Positions 8,055 through 14,511 of a stretch of DNA of 17,649 bases are shown in pieces. The first letter of the stretch is position 1. Every line of letters begins with the position of its first letter. The position numbers and the translations under genes were made by a program. The notes under the pieces were generated by a model that worked only from the letters and a program-made list of their open reading frames with translations, was not told where the DNA came from and made no database searches. The stretch spans positions 1 through 17,649 of the forward strand of contig JALWSN010000308.1 of assembly GCA_027080245.1 (NCBI GenBank), written 5' to 3'. The DNA is from Ignavibacteriales bacterium (GTDB lineage: Bacteria; Bacteroidota; Ignavibacteria; Ignavibacteriales; Melioribacteraceae).

Positions 8055-8085
8055 TTTGAATGATTAAATATTAAGCTTAAATTTG
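8055..8085 (+). promoter_or_regulatory. Bacteroidetes-type promoter for the M48 protease gene
   Basis: TTTG (8055-8058), a 19-base spacer and TAAATTTG (8078-8085) match the TTTG-N19-TAnnTTTG consensus of the Bacteroidetes primary sigma factor. The downstream ATG is 22 bases away, leaving a short leader. The match and position are good; activity is not shown. Confidence 0.65.
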
Positions 8086-8106
8086 TAAATAATGATTTAA
8101 TGAAAT

Positions 8107-9207
8107 ATGAACGCTAAGAAATACAATAAAATTAAGCTTACCGTAAGCACAAGCAAATGGATTTTCGCTTTTTTATTACTTTTGCTTTTTGTGGATTTGG
8201 GTTACAGCGCCGCATTAGCGCGGTTCTTGAATGCTTACATTAACAACGACTATTTGTTGTTTTTGTCGTTTTTTATAATTGTGTCTGTTGGCGCAGAGTT
8301 AATATTTTTCCCGATTGACTATTACTCGGAATTTTACATTGAACACAAATTCAATCTTTCTAACCAAACCTTTCTTAGCTGGTTGTGGGAAGATTTTAAG
8401 AGCTCGTTAGTGGGCGGAGCTATCATGCTCCCTATTTTATTGATTTTCTTTTACCTTATTAACGTTTCGCCTAATTATTGGTGGCTTTTCTTAGGCGTTG
8501 CCCTTTTCTTTTTTTCCGTGGTTTTAGCGCAAATATTGCCTACGATTATTCTCCCTTTATTTTACAAGGTCGAACCAATCGACAATCAACAATTAAAAGA
8601 AAGTATTCTGAAGTTAACGCAAAATGAAGGTTTAAAAGTTCGGGACGTTTACAAATTTAATATGAGCAAGAACACTAAAAAAGCTAACGCTGCTTTTGTA
8701 GGATTGGGAAAAACTAAACGAATTATTTTAGGCGACACGTTATTAAATAATTTTTCGAACGAAGAAATAATTACCGTTATTGCCCACGAGATTGGTCATT
8801 TTAAAAAGAAAAATTTAATTAAAAATATTTTTATTAATACGTTATTTAGTTTTGCCACTCTTTACATTATTTCTGTTTTGTACAAACTTTCGTTGCCGTA
8901 TTTTGGGTTCAAAGAAGTGGCTGAAATAGCGGCTCTTCCATTGTTGGCTCTCTGGTCGATGGTGATTGGTTTAATCACGATGCCATTGTTAAATGGGCTT
9001 TCAAGGAAATTCGAATACGAAGCCGATGCTTATTCGGTAATAGAAACCGGATTAGGAAAAATTTTCAAAAATACGCTTGCCAAAATAAATGAATTGAATC
9101 TTGGCGACAGCGAACCGCATCCTTTGGTAGAATGGTTGTTCTACAGCCACCCTTCAATAAAGAAGAGAATTAAAAAGATTGAATTGGTTATTGAAAACAA
9201 GGATTGA
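8107..9207 (+). CDS. M48 family membrane metalloprotease (Ste24/CAAX-protease-like)
   Basis: A 366-residue integral-membrane zinc protease of the M48 family, Ste24-like branch. The catalytic motif is HEIGH (His227, Glu228, His231). The third zinc ligand is in EYEAD (Glu303), within the family string LSRKFEYEADAYS. The upstream motif KKANAAFVGLGKTKRIILGD and the loop FNLSNQTFLSWLWEDFK are characteristic of Ste24-type enzymes. Membrane helices are visible at about 18-37, 48-70, 103-120, 125-150, 242-260 and 275-295. Compared with Ste24 proteins of about 410 residues it is a little short at the N-terminus. It has its own promoter-like box and long gaps on both sides, so it is probably monocistronic. 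Bacterial members of this group likely handle membrane or misfolded proteins rather than prenylated ones; the substrate is unknown. Confidence 0.93.
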   Translation: MNAKKYNKIKLTVSTSKWIFAFLLLLLFVDLGYSAALARFLNAYINNDYLLFLSFFIIVSVGAELIFFPIDYYSEFYIEHKFNLSNQTFLSWLWEDFKSSLVGGAIMLPILLIFFYLINVSPNYWWLFLGVALFFFSVVLAQILPTIILPLFYKVEPIDNQQLKESILKLTQNEGLKVRDVYKFNMSKNTKKANAAFVGLGKTKRIILGDTLLNNFSNEEIITVIAHEIGHFKKKNLIKNIFINTLFSFATLYIISVLYKLSLPYFGFKEVAEIAALPLLALWSMVIGLITMPLLNGLSRKFEYEADAYSVIETGLGKIFKNTLAKINELNLGDSEPHPLVEWLFYSHPSIKKRIKKIELVIENKD

Positions 9208-9243
9208 TTAGAATAGCGATTCTTGAGGGAAGTTAAGGGCGAT

Positions 9244-9290
9244 ATTAAGGTTGAGGTTGAGATTGAGGTTTAGAGGTTGTTGAGTTGGGA
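9244..9290. repeat. Degenerate TTGAGG hexamer repeat
   Basis: Successive units TTAAGG, TTGAGG, TTGAGA, TTGAGG, TTTAGAGG, TTGTTGAG, TTGGGA. It is a short, decayed minisatellite-like tract in the intergenic region. In one frame it would read KVEVEIEV followed by a stop, with no supporting gene start. Confidence 0.6.
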
Positions 9291-9342
9291 ATGTTCTTTT
9301 TTTGAGATGCTTTAGAAAATATTGAATTATTAAAATTTAAAA

Positions 9343-9350
9343 TATTTTTG
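9343..9350 (+). promoter_or_regulatory. Candidate -7 box upstream of the VWA lipoprotein gene
   Basis: TATTTTTG matches TAnnTTTG. A partial -33 element (ATTG at 9321-9324) lies 18 bases upstream. It would give a leader of about 200 bases containing the palindrome at 9409-9425. AT-rich context makes chance matches likely. Confidence 0.35.
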
Positions 9351-9408
9351 CAGTTTGAATTTACAAAGGACAAGTGCAGGGAAACAAAAGAGAAAGAAAA
9401 AAATTAAA

Positions 9409-9425
9409 AATGTTAACTTAACATT
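9409..9425. promoter_or_regulatory. Perfect 17-bp palindrome, possible operator
   Basis: AATGTTAA-C-TTAACATT, two 8-base arms around a single central base. The centre is too tight for an RNA hairpin, so a dimeric DNA-binding protein is the more natural reader. It lies about 60 bp downstream of the promoter-like box and 134 bp before the lipoprotein start. Confidence 0.35.
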
Positions 9426-9558
9426 AAAAGCCGAATGAATTTTAAAAAAGAAAATTATTGCCGTTTGATTTGTTGCGAAAAATTTTACTTTTCCAATTTG
9501 AAGTTTGGAAGATTGTTAAGAAAAGAGCTAATTCAATATTAAAGCATAAAAAGGACAA

Positions 9559-11100
9559 ATGAAAAATTTAAAAATTGTTTTACCCCTAATTCTATTGGCT
9601 TTTGTAGCGGGGTGTAATTTTAAAGACGGTAATATTCCCGTTACGCCGGGGGATAAAAGAACGCCTCGGAATCCTATTCCTGCAAACGGCGCAACCGACT
9701 TACCCATTGCGCTTACATTAAAATGGCAATCTTCCGGGAATTCCTTCGACGTTTATTTGGACACGGCTAATCCCCCTAAAAAACTTTACGCTCAGAATGT
9801 TGATACTTCCAAAGCTACTGTGGTTACTGGGTTAAATTACTCAACTACTTATTATTGGAAAGTAATTGCTAAGTTAGCTGACGGCTCGAAAATTGAAGGC
9901 GCCGTTTGGAAATTCACTACCCGGGCTAAATCCGGCAATTTGCCTGGCTACGTAATGATTGAAAAAAAGTTTTACACAGAATTGCCGCACGTAATTAACA
10001 TTCTGTTTTCCGTTTTGGATTTAAACGGTAACGGCGTTGACGTATTAAAAACAAGCGATTTTAATTTACTTGAAGACGGACAGCCTTTGTCGGTTAACGA
10101 ATCCAAAATGGAGATTTTGAAAAAATCGCAAGTGCCTTATGAGTACCGAACAGTTTTGATGCTGGACAATTCTACAAGCTTAAAAGATAATTTAGCCAAT
10201 CTTAAAACATCCGCTATTGATTTTGTAAATAATATTACGCCCGGGCAAACTGTGGCTATTTACGTTTTCTCGGACAACGTTACTCTGGTACAAGATTTTA
10301 CAAACGATGTTACGGCTCTTAAAGCTGCGATTAATTCGATTACTATTGGCTATCCTACTACCAACTTGTACGGAGCAATAATAATAGGGGCTTCGCGCTT
10401 ATTGGATGTTTACGACACTGAAAATATTATTCAAAGCTCAATGGTGGTTTTCACCGATGGGCAGGACACGCAAGGCTCGCATTCTTTAACGGAAGCTATC
10501 GATGCTGTGAACAACAAATCTGTTTACACGGTGGGATTGGGAAAGGAGATTAATCCTGAAGTTCTGCAAACACTTGGCACAAGCGGTTTTTACCCAATCG
10601 CAAAAATTAGCGATTTAACAAATGTATTTTTGGAAATTCAACAAAAGCTAACGAAGCTTTCAAACAGCTTTTATTGGCTGCGTTACCAAACGCCTAAAAG
10701 GGGAGCGGCCGAACACACCGTTACCTTAAGCATTAAAAATAACGCAAACACTGGCGAACGTTCCTCTATTTTAGAACATTTCAGTAGCGCGGGGTTCTTT
10801 TCAATCACGCCGGGATTGTATCTGAACTCAACTTCTTCGAACCCCACCGGGATCGACACTTTAAAATTGTTTGCGGGCGGAAACGCCGTAGTAGTAAAGG
10901 CTTCTTCGTATCTGGCAAATTATTTGCCTAAATTTAGCTGGTCCGCGCCGGATTCGAATTACGTTGCCTTGAAATCTATTGTAAGCGACAATTCACAAGT
11001 TAAGATTACCCCTAAAAATAAAAGGGGAACGACGTCTACAATCGTCGAAGACCTTAACAATAAAGGCTATTCCAAAAAGTTAATTATTAAAATTTATTGA
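9559..11100 (+). CDS. Lipoprotein with FN3-like and VWA domains
   Basis: A 513-residue predicted lipoprotein. The signal peptide ends in the lipobox FVAGC (Cys19 lipidated). A beta-sandwich FN3/Ig-like domain (about 38-122) begins PANGATDLPIALTLKW and ends WKFTTRA. A linker beta domain (about 130-190, with DGQPLSVNESKMEIL) precedes a VWA domain (about 196-370). The MIDAS site looks intact: DNSTS (Asp203, Ser205, Ser207), Thr267 or Thr268 in PTTNLYGAI and Asp300 in FTDGQD. The C-terminal 140 residues are beta-rich and unrecognised. The ATG is seven bases after an AGGA (AAAAGGACAAATG). No enzyme motif is seen; binding of a protein or polysaccharide ligand at the cell envelope is inferred. It ends 8 bp before gatC, so it may share a transcript with unrelated housekeeping genes. 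Confidence 0.88.
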   Translation: MKNLKIVLPLILLAFVAGCNFKDGNIPVTPGDKRTPRNPIPANGATDLPIALTLKWQSSGNSFDVYLDTANPPKKLYAQNVDTSKATVVTGLNYSTTYYWKVIAKLADGSKIEGAVWKFTTRAKSGNLPGYVMIEKKFYTELPHVINILFSVLDLNGNGVDVLKTSDFNLLEDGQPLSVNESKMEILKKSQVPYEYRTVLMLDNSTSLKDNLANLKTSAIDFVNNITPGQTVAIYVFSDNVTLVQDFTNDVTALKAAINSITIGYPTTNLYGAIIIGASRLLDVYDTENIIQSSMVVFTDGQDTQGSHSLTEAIDAVNNKSVYTVGLGKEINPEVLQTLGTSGFYPIAKISDLTNVFLEIQQKLTKLSNSFYWLRYQTPKRGAAEHTVTLSIKNNANTGERSSILEHFSSAGFFSITPGLYLNSTSSNPTGIDTLKLFAGGNAVVVKASSYLANYLPKFSWSAPDSNYVALKSIVSDNSQVKITPKNKRGTTSTIVEDLNNKGYSKKLIIKIY

Positions 11101-11108
11101 GATTAAAA

Positions 11109-11408
11109 ATGTCAGTTACCGAACAAGAAGTAAAGCGGATAGCAAAATTAGCAAAATTAAAACTGAACGAGAACGAGGTAGAAAAATTCACGAAAGATTT
11201 AAATTCGATTCTTGAATACATGAAATTATTAAACGAATTGGACACAAGTGAAGTAGAGCCTTTGCACCATCCTGTAGAAAGCGAAACAATCTTCCGTGAG
11301 GACGAGTTAAAGTCCAAATTCAGCAGGGAATTAGCGCTGAAGAACGCGCCTAAAACCGACGGTGAATTTTTCCTTGTTCCCAAGGTAATCAGAAACAAGG
11401 CAAAGTAG
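11109..11408 (+). CDS. gatC: Asp-tRNA(Asn)/Glu-tRNA(Gln) amidotransferase subunit C
   Basis: GatC, 99 residues from the ATG chosen here; an ATT/GAG-side extension four codons upstream would run into the preceding stop region and adds nothing conserved. The family pattern is clear: VKRIAKLAKLKLNENEVEKF at the start, DLNSILEYMKLLNELDTSEV in the middle, then EPLHHPVES, FREDEL, NAPKTDGEFFLVPKVI at the end. GatC is the small wrapping subunit that stabilises GatA and GatB in the enzyme that amidates mischarged Glu-tRNA(Gln) or Asp-tRNA(Asn) in the cytoplasm. gatA and gatB are not in this window. The gene is 8 bp after the lipoprotein and 2 bp before kdsB, a scattered gat arrangement common outside Firmicutes. 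Confidence 0.95.
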   Translation: MSVTEQEVKRIAKLAKLKLNENEVEKFTKDLNSILEYMKLLNELDTSEVEPLHHPVESETIFREDELKSKFSRELALKNAPKTDGEFFLVPKVIRNKAK

Positions 11409-11410
11409 CA

Positions 11411-12181
11411 ATGATATTAGGCGTAATACCAGCGCGCTACGCTTCCACAAGGCTAATGGGAAAGCCCCTTGCGGATATTGGCGGTAAGCCAATGATTCAA
11501 TGGACATACGAAAGTGCAAGGAAGTCCAAACTGCTGGACAAAATATTAATTGCCGTGGACGATAAAAGAGTTTACGAAGCGGCTGAGAAATTCGGCGCAT
11601 GGGTTAAAATGACCCCGTCAAATTTGTCTTCCGGCTCGGACAGAATAGCTTACGCGGTTAAAGATTTGCCTGACGTGGACATTGTGGTTAATATTCAGGG
11701 GGACGAGCCTTTTATTCCCGGAAGAATGATTGACGAAGCAATCGAACCCTTGTTGTTCGACCAATCGATCCAAGTGGCAACGCTGGCGAAAAAAATTCAA
11801 ACCGTGGAAGAACTTAAAACTTCTTCAATTCCAAAAGTGGTTTTCGATTACGAGAACTTTGCTCTTTATTTTTCGAGGCATCCCATCCCCTTTATTCGAG
11901 AGTCGCGCTCCAATCTCGAGAAGATTCGCAACTACGATATTTTTAAACACATTGGAGTTTACGTTTACCGTAAGGAAATATTGCTGCGGTTTACCGAAAC
12001 TCCGCCGACGGATTTGGAGCTTGCGGAAAAATTGGAACAGCTGCGCTTTCTTGAAAAAGGAATTAAAATTAAAGTTGTAATTACCGAGCAGGAAAGTATT
12101 TCAGTCGATACGCCGGAAGATTTGAAAAGAGCAAAAAAATATCTTGAAAAAATAATACGAGGCAAAAATGAACTTCGCTAA
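11411..12181 (+). CDS. kdsB: 3-deoxy-manno-octulosonate cytidylyltransferase (CMP-Kdo synthetase)
   Basis: KdsB, 256 residues, close to the usual 245-255. It transfers CMP from CTP to Kdo, activating it for lipid A-core assembly in the cytoplasm. Motifs in order: IPARYASTRLMGKPL (residues 6-20, nucleotide-binding loop), GSDRIA (75-80), NIQGDEP (94-100, metal and substrate site), SRHPIPF (155-161), KHIGVYVY (179-186), LEQLRFLEKGIKI (218-230) and VDTPEDL (232-238). All expected family motifs are present, so an active enzyme is likely. The gene starts 2 bp after gatC and overlaps the next gene by 14 bp. Its presence shows a Gram-negative outer membrane with Kdo-containing LPS. kdsA and other Kdo genes are not adjacent. 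Confidence 0.96.
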   Translation: MILGVIPARYASTRLMGKPLADIGGKPMIQWTYESARKSKLLDKILIAVDDKRVYEAAEKFGAWVKMTPSNLSSGSDRIAYAVKDLPDVDIVVNIQGDEPFIPGRMIDEAIEPLLFDQSIQVATLAKKIQTVEELKTSSIPKVVFDYENFALYFSRHPIPFIRESRSNLEKIRNYDIFKHIGVYVYRKEILLRFTETPPTDLELAEKLEQLRFLEKGIKIKVVITEQESISVDTPEDLKRAKKYLEKIIRGKNELR

Positions 12182-13130
12182 AAAATTAAACCTTGCGTTC
12201 CTGCCAACCCCGATGCAAAACGTAGAATATGGCGGCAGGAAATTTTTAATCAAGAGGGACGACTTAACGGAATTTACAATGAGCGGAAACAAAATCAGAA
12301 AATTGGAATACTTGCTTTACGAAGCCAAGAAAAAGAAAGCCGAATATGTCTTCACTTGCGGGGCGGAACAATCCAATCATTCACGCGCTACCGCAATCGC
12401 TGCCGTTAAGATAGGAATTAAACCTCGTTTGTTTTTGTGGGGACAGAATAGAATTCACCCGGAAGGCAATTTGTTCCTCGACAAATTAGCCGGCGCGGAA
12501 TTTGAATTCCTTAATGTTAATCAGTACAAGAGCGTTGCGGCTCTGATGGAAAAAAGAAAAGAACAGTTCGACAAAAAAGGTAAAAAAGCGATTGTAATTC
12601 CCGAAGGCGGTTCGAACCCGGTCGGAGTATTGGGTTACGTTAATTTTGTCGACGAGCTTTTACGGCACAACCAACTTGGAAAAGCCAAAGGAATTTTAAC
12701 CGCGGCGGGCAGTGGCGGAACGGCGGCGGGAATGTTAATAGGCTCCGCCTTGAGAAAATTGGATTTGAAAATTTTTGCCGTTACGGTTTTCTACGGGAAA
12801 AGACAACTTGAGGAAAAAATATTTAAAATTTTGGACGACTTTCAGAGGCGCTTTAAAACAAAAATTAACGTGAATTTAAATAACCTTGAAATAATTGAAG
12901 GTTATTCAATGGAAGGTTACAAGAACATTGCGAAAGAGAAGTTGGAAGTAATCTTGGATTTCTACCGCAACTCAGGAATTTTACTTGATCCGGCTTACAC
13001 CGGCAAGGCGTTCTTTGCTTTCAAGGATTTGTTTTTAAAAGAGAAAAATCCAAATGTAATATTTTTACATTCGGGCGGAGCTTTTGGAGTTTTTGCAAAG
13101 GCAAAACAATTTTTGAAAGTTTTAAGTTAA
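12168..13130 (+). CDS. D-cysteine desulfhydrase / ACC deaminase family PLP enzyme
   Basis: A 320-residue fold-type II PLP enzyme. The PLP lysine is Lys42 in MSGNKIRKLEYLL. Other family motifs are CGAEQSNHSRATA (64-76), PEGGSNPVGVLGY (145-157), the phosphate-binding loop AAGSGGTAAG (179-188), DPAYTGKAFFAF (274-285) and LHSGGAFGVFA (300-310). The DPAYTGKA segment is of the D-cysteine desulfhydrase type. True ACC deaminases carry a Tyr-Glu pair there, so release of sulfide, ammonia and pyruvate from D-cysteine (or a related D-amino acid) is the likelier reaction; substrate is inferred. There is no signal peptide, so it is cytoplasmic. The gene overlaps kdsB by 14 bp, implying coupled expression although no metabolic link between the two is evident. 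Confidence 0.9.
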   Translation: MNFAKKLNLAFLPTPMQNVEYGGRKFLIKRDDLTEFTMSGNKIRKLEYLLYEAKKKKAEYVFTCGAEQSNHSRATAIAAVKIGIKPRLFLWGQNRIHPEGNLFLDKLAGAEFEFLNVNQYKSVAALMEKRKEQFDKKGKKAIVIPEGGSNPVGVLGYVNFVDELLRHNQLGKAKGILTAAGSGGTAAGMLIGSALRKLDLKIFAVTVFYGKRQLEEKIFKILDDFQRRFKTKINVNLNNLEIIEGYSMEGYKNIAKEKLEVILDFYRNSGILLDPAYTGKAFFAFKDLFLKEKNPNVIFLHSGGAFGVFAKAKQFLKVLS

Positions 13131-13192
13131 GCTTTTATTTTTAGATTTTGGTTGAATTGTAATTGTAAAATTGGAAAATCAAGGGTAAAGAA

Positions 13193-13597
13193 ATGGAAAA
13201 GAAAATTAGAGTGCTTGTAGCAAAAGCCGGATTAGACGGACACGACAGGGGAGCGAAAGTTGTTGCGTCGGCTTTGAGGGACGCTGGCATGGAAGTTATT
13301 TACACAGGCTTGCGCCAAACGCCCGAAACAATCGTTAACGCAGCTATTCAGGAAGACGTGGACGCAATTGGTATTAGCATTCTTTCAGGTGCGCACATGA
13401 CGATATTTCCCCGGGTTCTGGAACTAATGAAAGAAAAGGAGATGAACGACGTTTTGCTTTTCGGAGGCGGAATTATTCCAGAAGACGATTTGAGAAAATT
13501 AAAGGAAATGGGCGTAGGCGAATTGTTTACACCGGGCTCTTCCACACAAGATATTGTTAAATACGTTCGTAAATGGGTGGGGGAACATCACCGTTAA
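13193..13597 (+). CDS. Methylmalonyl-CoA mutase, stand-alone B12-binding subunit
   Basis: A 134-residue cobalamin-binding protein matching the C-terminal part of methylmalonyl-CoA mutase. The B12 signature is complete: DGHDRG (residues 15-20, His17 being the lower cobalt ligand), SILSG (62-66) and GGG (91-93, in FGGGIIPEDDL). The N-terminal start KIRVLVAKAGLDGHDRGAKV is typical of separate small mutase subunits. The ATG has AAGGG upstream (AAGGGTAAAGAAATGG). With a catalytic subunit encoded elsewhere it would interconvert methylmalonyl-CoA and succinyl-CoA in the propionate pathway. The catalytic subunit is not in this window. It could alternatively serve a related mutase such as isobutyryl- or ethylmalonyl-CoA mutase. 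A 62-bp gap separates it from the upstream gene, and a terminator hairpin follows. Confidence 0.93.
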   Translation: MEKKIRVLVAKAGLDGHDRGAKVVASALRDAGMEVIYTGLRQTPETIVNAAIQEDVDAIGISILSGAHMTIFPRVLELMKEKEMNDVLLFGGGIIPEDDLRKLKEMGVGELFTPGSSTQDIVKYVRKWVGEHHR

Positions 13598-13613
13598 TTT
13601 TCTTTGAGTTAAA

Positions 13614-13643
13614 AAGAAAGCGACTCATTAAAGCCGCTTTCTT
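13614..13643. terminator. Convergent intrinsic terminator
   Basis: AAGAAAGCGACT, loop CATTAA, AGCCGCTTTCTT: a 12-bp stem with one mismatch. It begins 16 bp after the B12-subunit stop. On the plus strand the tail is AATTTTA, and on the minus strand it is TTTTAAC, so it can serve both directions between the convergent genes. Confidence 0.75.
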
Positions 13644-13709
13644 AATTTTAAATCTTGCTTTTTGCTAATTCCTAAAAGCTTAAAATAATTAGCCGAAATC
13701 AACCATGCC

Positions 13710-13750
13710 TTTCCCTTGCCCTTAATTTTCAAGGGCGTGTGTGTGGGAAA
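13710..13750. terminator. Second stem-loop near the end of the zinc-ribbon gene
   Basis: Inner stem GCCCTT/AAGGGC (13718-13723 with 13731-13736) with a 7-base loop, flanked by outer arms TTTCCC and GGGAAA (13710-13715, 13745-13750) separated by an internal loop. It lies just past the minus-strand stop at 13760. A U-run is poor, so it is a weak terminator candidate or an mRNA-end stabiliser. Confidence 0.4.
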
Positions 13751-13759
13751 TATGGGAAA

Positions 13760-14497
13760 TTAAAATTTTAATAATTTTTTTGCTTCCTCGGCAATGTCCG
13801 GCGAAACTAAAATTCTTCCGCAGGATTCGCAAGTGTAAATTCTTCTTGTTTGTTTCAATTCAATCTGGCGCTGCGGCGGAACAATATTGTGGCAACCGCT
13901 GCAAGCCGAGCGCACAACGGTAACCACTGCTTTGCCGTTGCTTGCTTTGCGAATTCGCATGTAAACGTTGTAATCCTGTTTGCGCACTTTTTTAACAATT
14001 TCCTCGCGAATTGCCTGCAATTTTTCTTCCTCTCGCTCGTTCGATTTAATTATTTCTTTCAGAGCGCTTTCTTTTTCTTTTAATTCGTCTTCTAATTTTA
14101 TTAACTGTGGTTCAAGTTCGGCTATTTCAACCTTTATTCTTTCAACCGAATCTTCAAGCTCCACATTTTCCAATTCAAGATTTTCAATTTGCTTTTCCGT
14201 GTGGTCTATTTCCTTTGTTAGCGCGTCGTATTCTTTGTTGTTCCTTACAGAAAATAATTGCGATTTGAACTTTTTCAAATTCTCCTTTAATCGAATAATT
14301 TCCTCGTCATTAAAGTTCCTTTTTTCAATTGCTGATTTTTTGTCGTCTCCTTTTTCTTCCACTTGAGTTTTAATTGAATCAATTTGACTTTTCAGCTCGT
14401 TTACCATCAAAGGTAAATCGCCTCGAAGTTCTTCCAAATCGTCAAGTTGATCGTCAATTAATTGAAGCTGATACAAAGTTATTAATCGATTTACCAA
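13760..14497 (-). CDS. Coiled-coil protein with C-terminal C4 zinc ribbon
   Basis: A 245-residue protein of the C4-type zinc-ribbon/CT398-like family. Residues about 10-175 are a long charged antiparallel coiled coil, with NNKEYDALTKEIDHTEKQIE as the conserved centre. The C-terminal zinc ribbon has two CxxC pairs, Cys199/Cys202 (ACSGCHN) and Cys223/Cys226 (TCESCG), with the family string VPPQRQIEL between. The start codon is TTG, chosen because AAGGAG lies eight bases upstream and the next ATG would remove 30 residues of the coiled coil. The gene starts 12 bp after the nif3-like stop, and its Shine-Dalgarno overlaps that stop, so the two are co-transcribed. This pairing is common in bacteria. 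Function is not firmly known; nucleic-acid or flagellar/secretion contacts have been suggested for relatives. Confidence 0.9.
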   Translation of the reverse strand: MVNRLITLYQLQLIDDQLDDLEELRGDLPLMVNELKSQIDSIKTQVEEKGDDKKSAIEKRNFNDEEIIRLKENLKKFKSQLFSVRNNKEYDALTKEIDHTEKQIENLELENVELEDSVERIKVEIAELEPQLIKLEDELKEKESALKEIIKSNEREEEKLQAIREEIVKKVRKQDYNVYMRIRKASNGKAVVTVVRSACSGCHNIVPPQRQIELKQTRRIYTCESCGRILVSPDIAEEAKKLLKF

Positions 14498-14505
14498 TTT
14501 GATTT

Positions 14506-14511
14506 CTCCTT
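14506..14511 (-). promoter_or_regulatory. Strong Shine-Dalgarno selecting a TTG start
   Basis: AAGGAG on the minus strand, eight bases before TTG at 14497-14495. It overlaps the stop codon of the nif3-like gene. It is one of the best Shine-Dalgarno matches in the window and decides the start of the zinc-ribbon gene. Confidence 0.75.

Larger units (their letters stand above)
9208..9558. other. 351-bp intergenic region with repeat, promoter-like box and palindrome
   Basis: No coding frame of convincing length is visible. It holds, in order, a degenerate TTGAGG-type hexamer repeat (9244-9290), a promoter-like box (9343-9350), an A-rich stretch and a perfect 17-bp palindrome (9409-9425), then about 130 bp without recognisable signals before the lipoprotein gene. 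No convincing terminator for the upstream protease gene was found. Confidence 0.6.

Noticed and set aside
11009..11027. CCCCT/AGGGG stem-loop near the end of the lipoprotein gene
   Set aside because: Five base pairs with a 9-base A-rich loop inside a coding frame. It is well within chance and encodes ordinary residues.
11087..11398. Minus-strand frame of 103 codons opposite gatC
   Set aside because: It is a shadow of gatC, which carries all family motifs on the plus strand.
13735..13747. GTGTGTGTG dinucleotide run
   Set aside because: Only about four units in a non-coding junction; no repeat or recombination signal can be supported.
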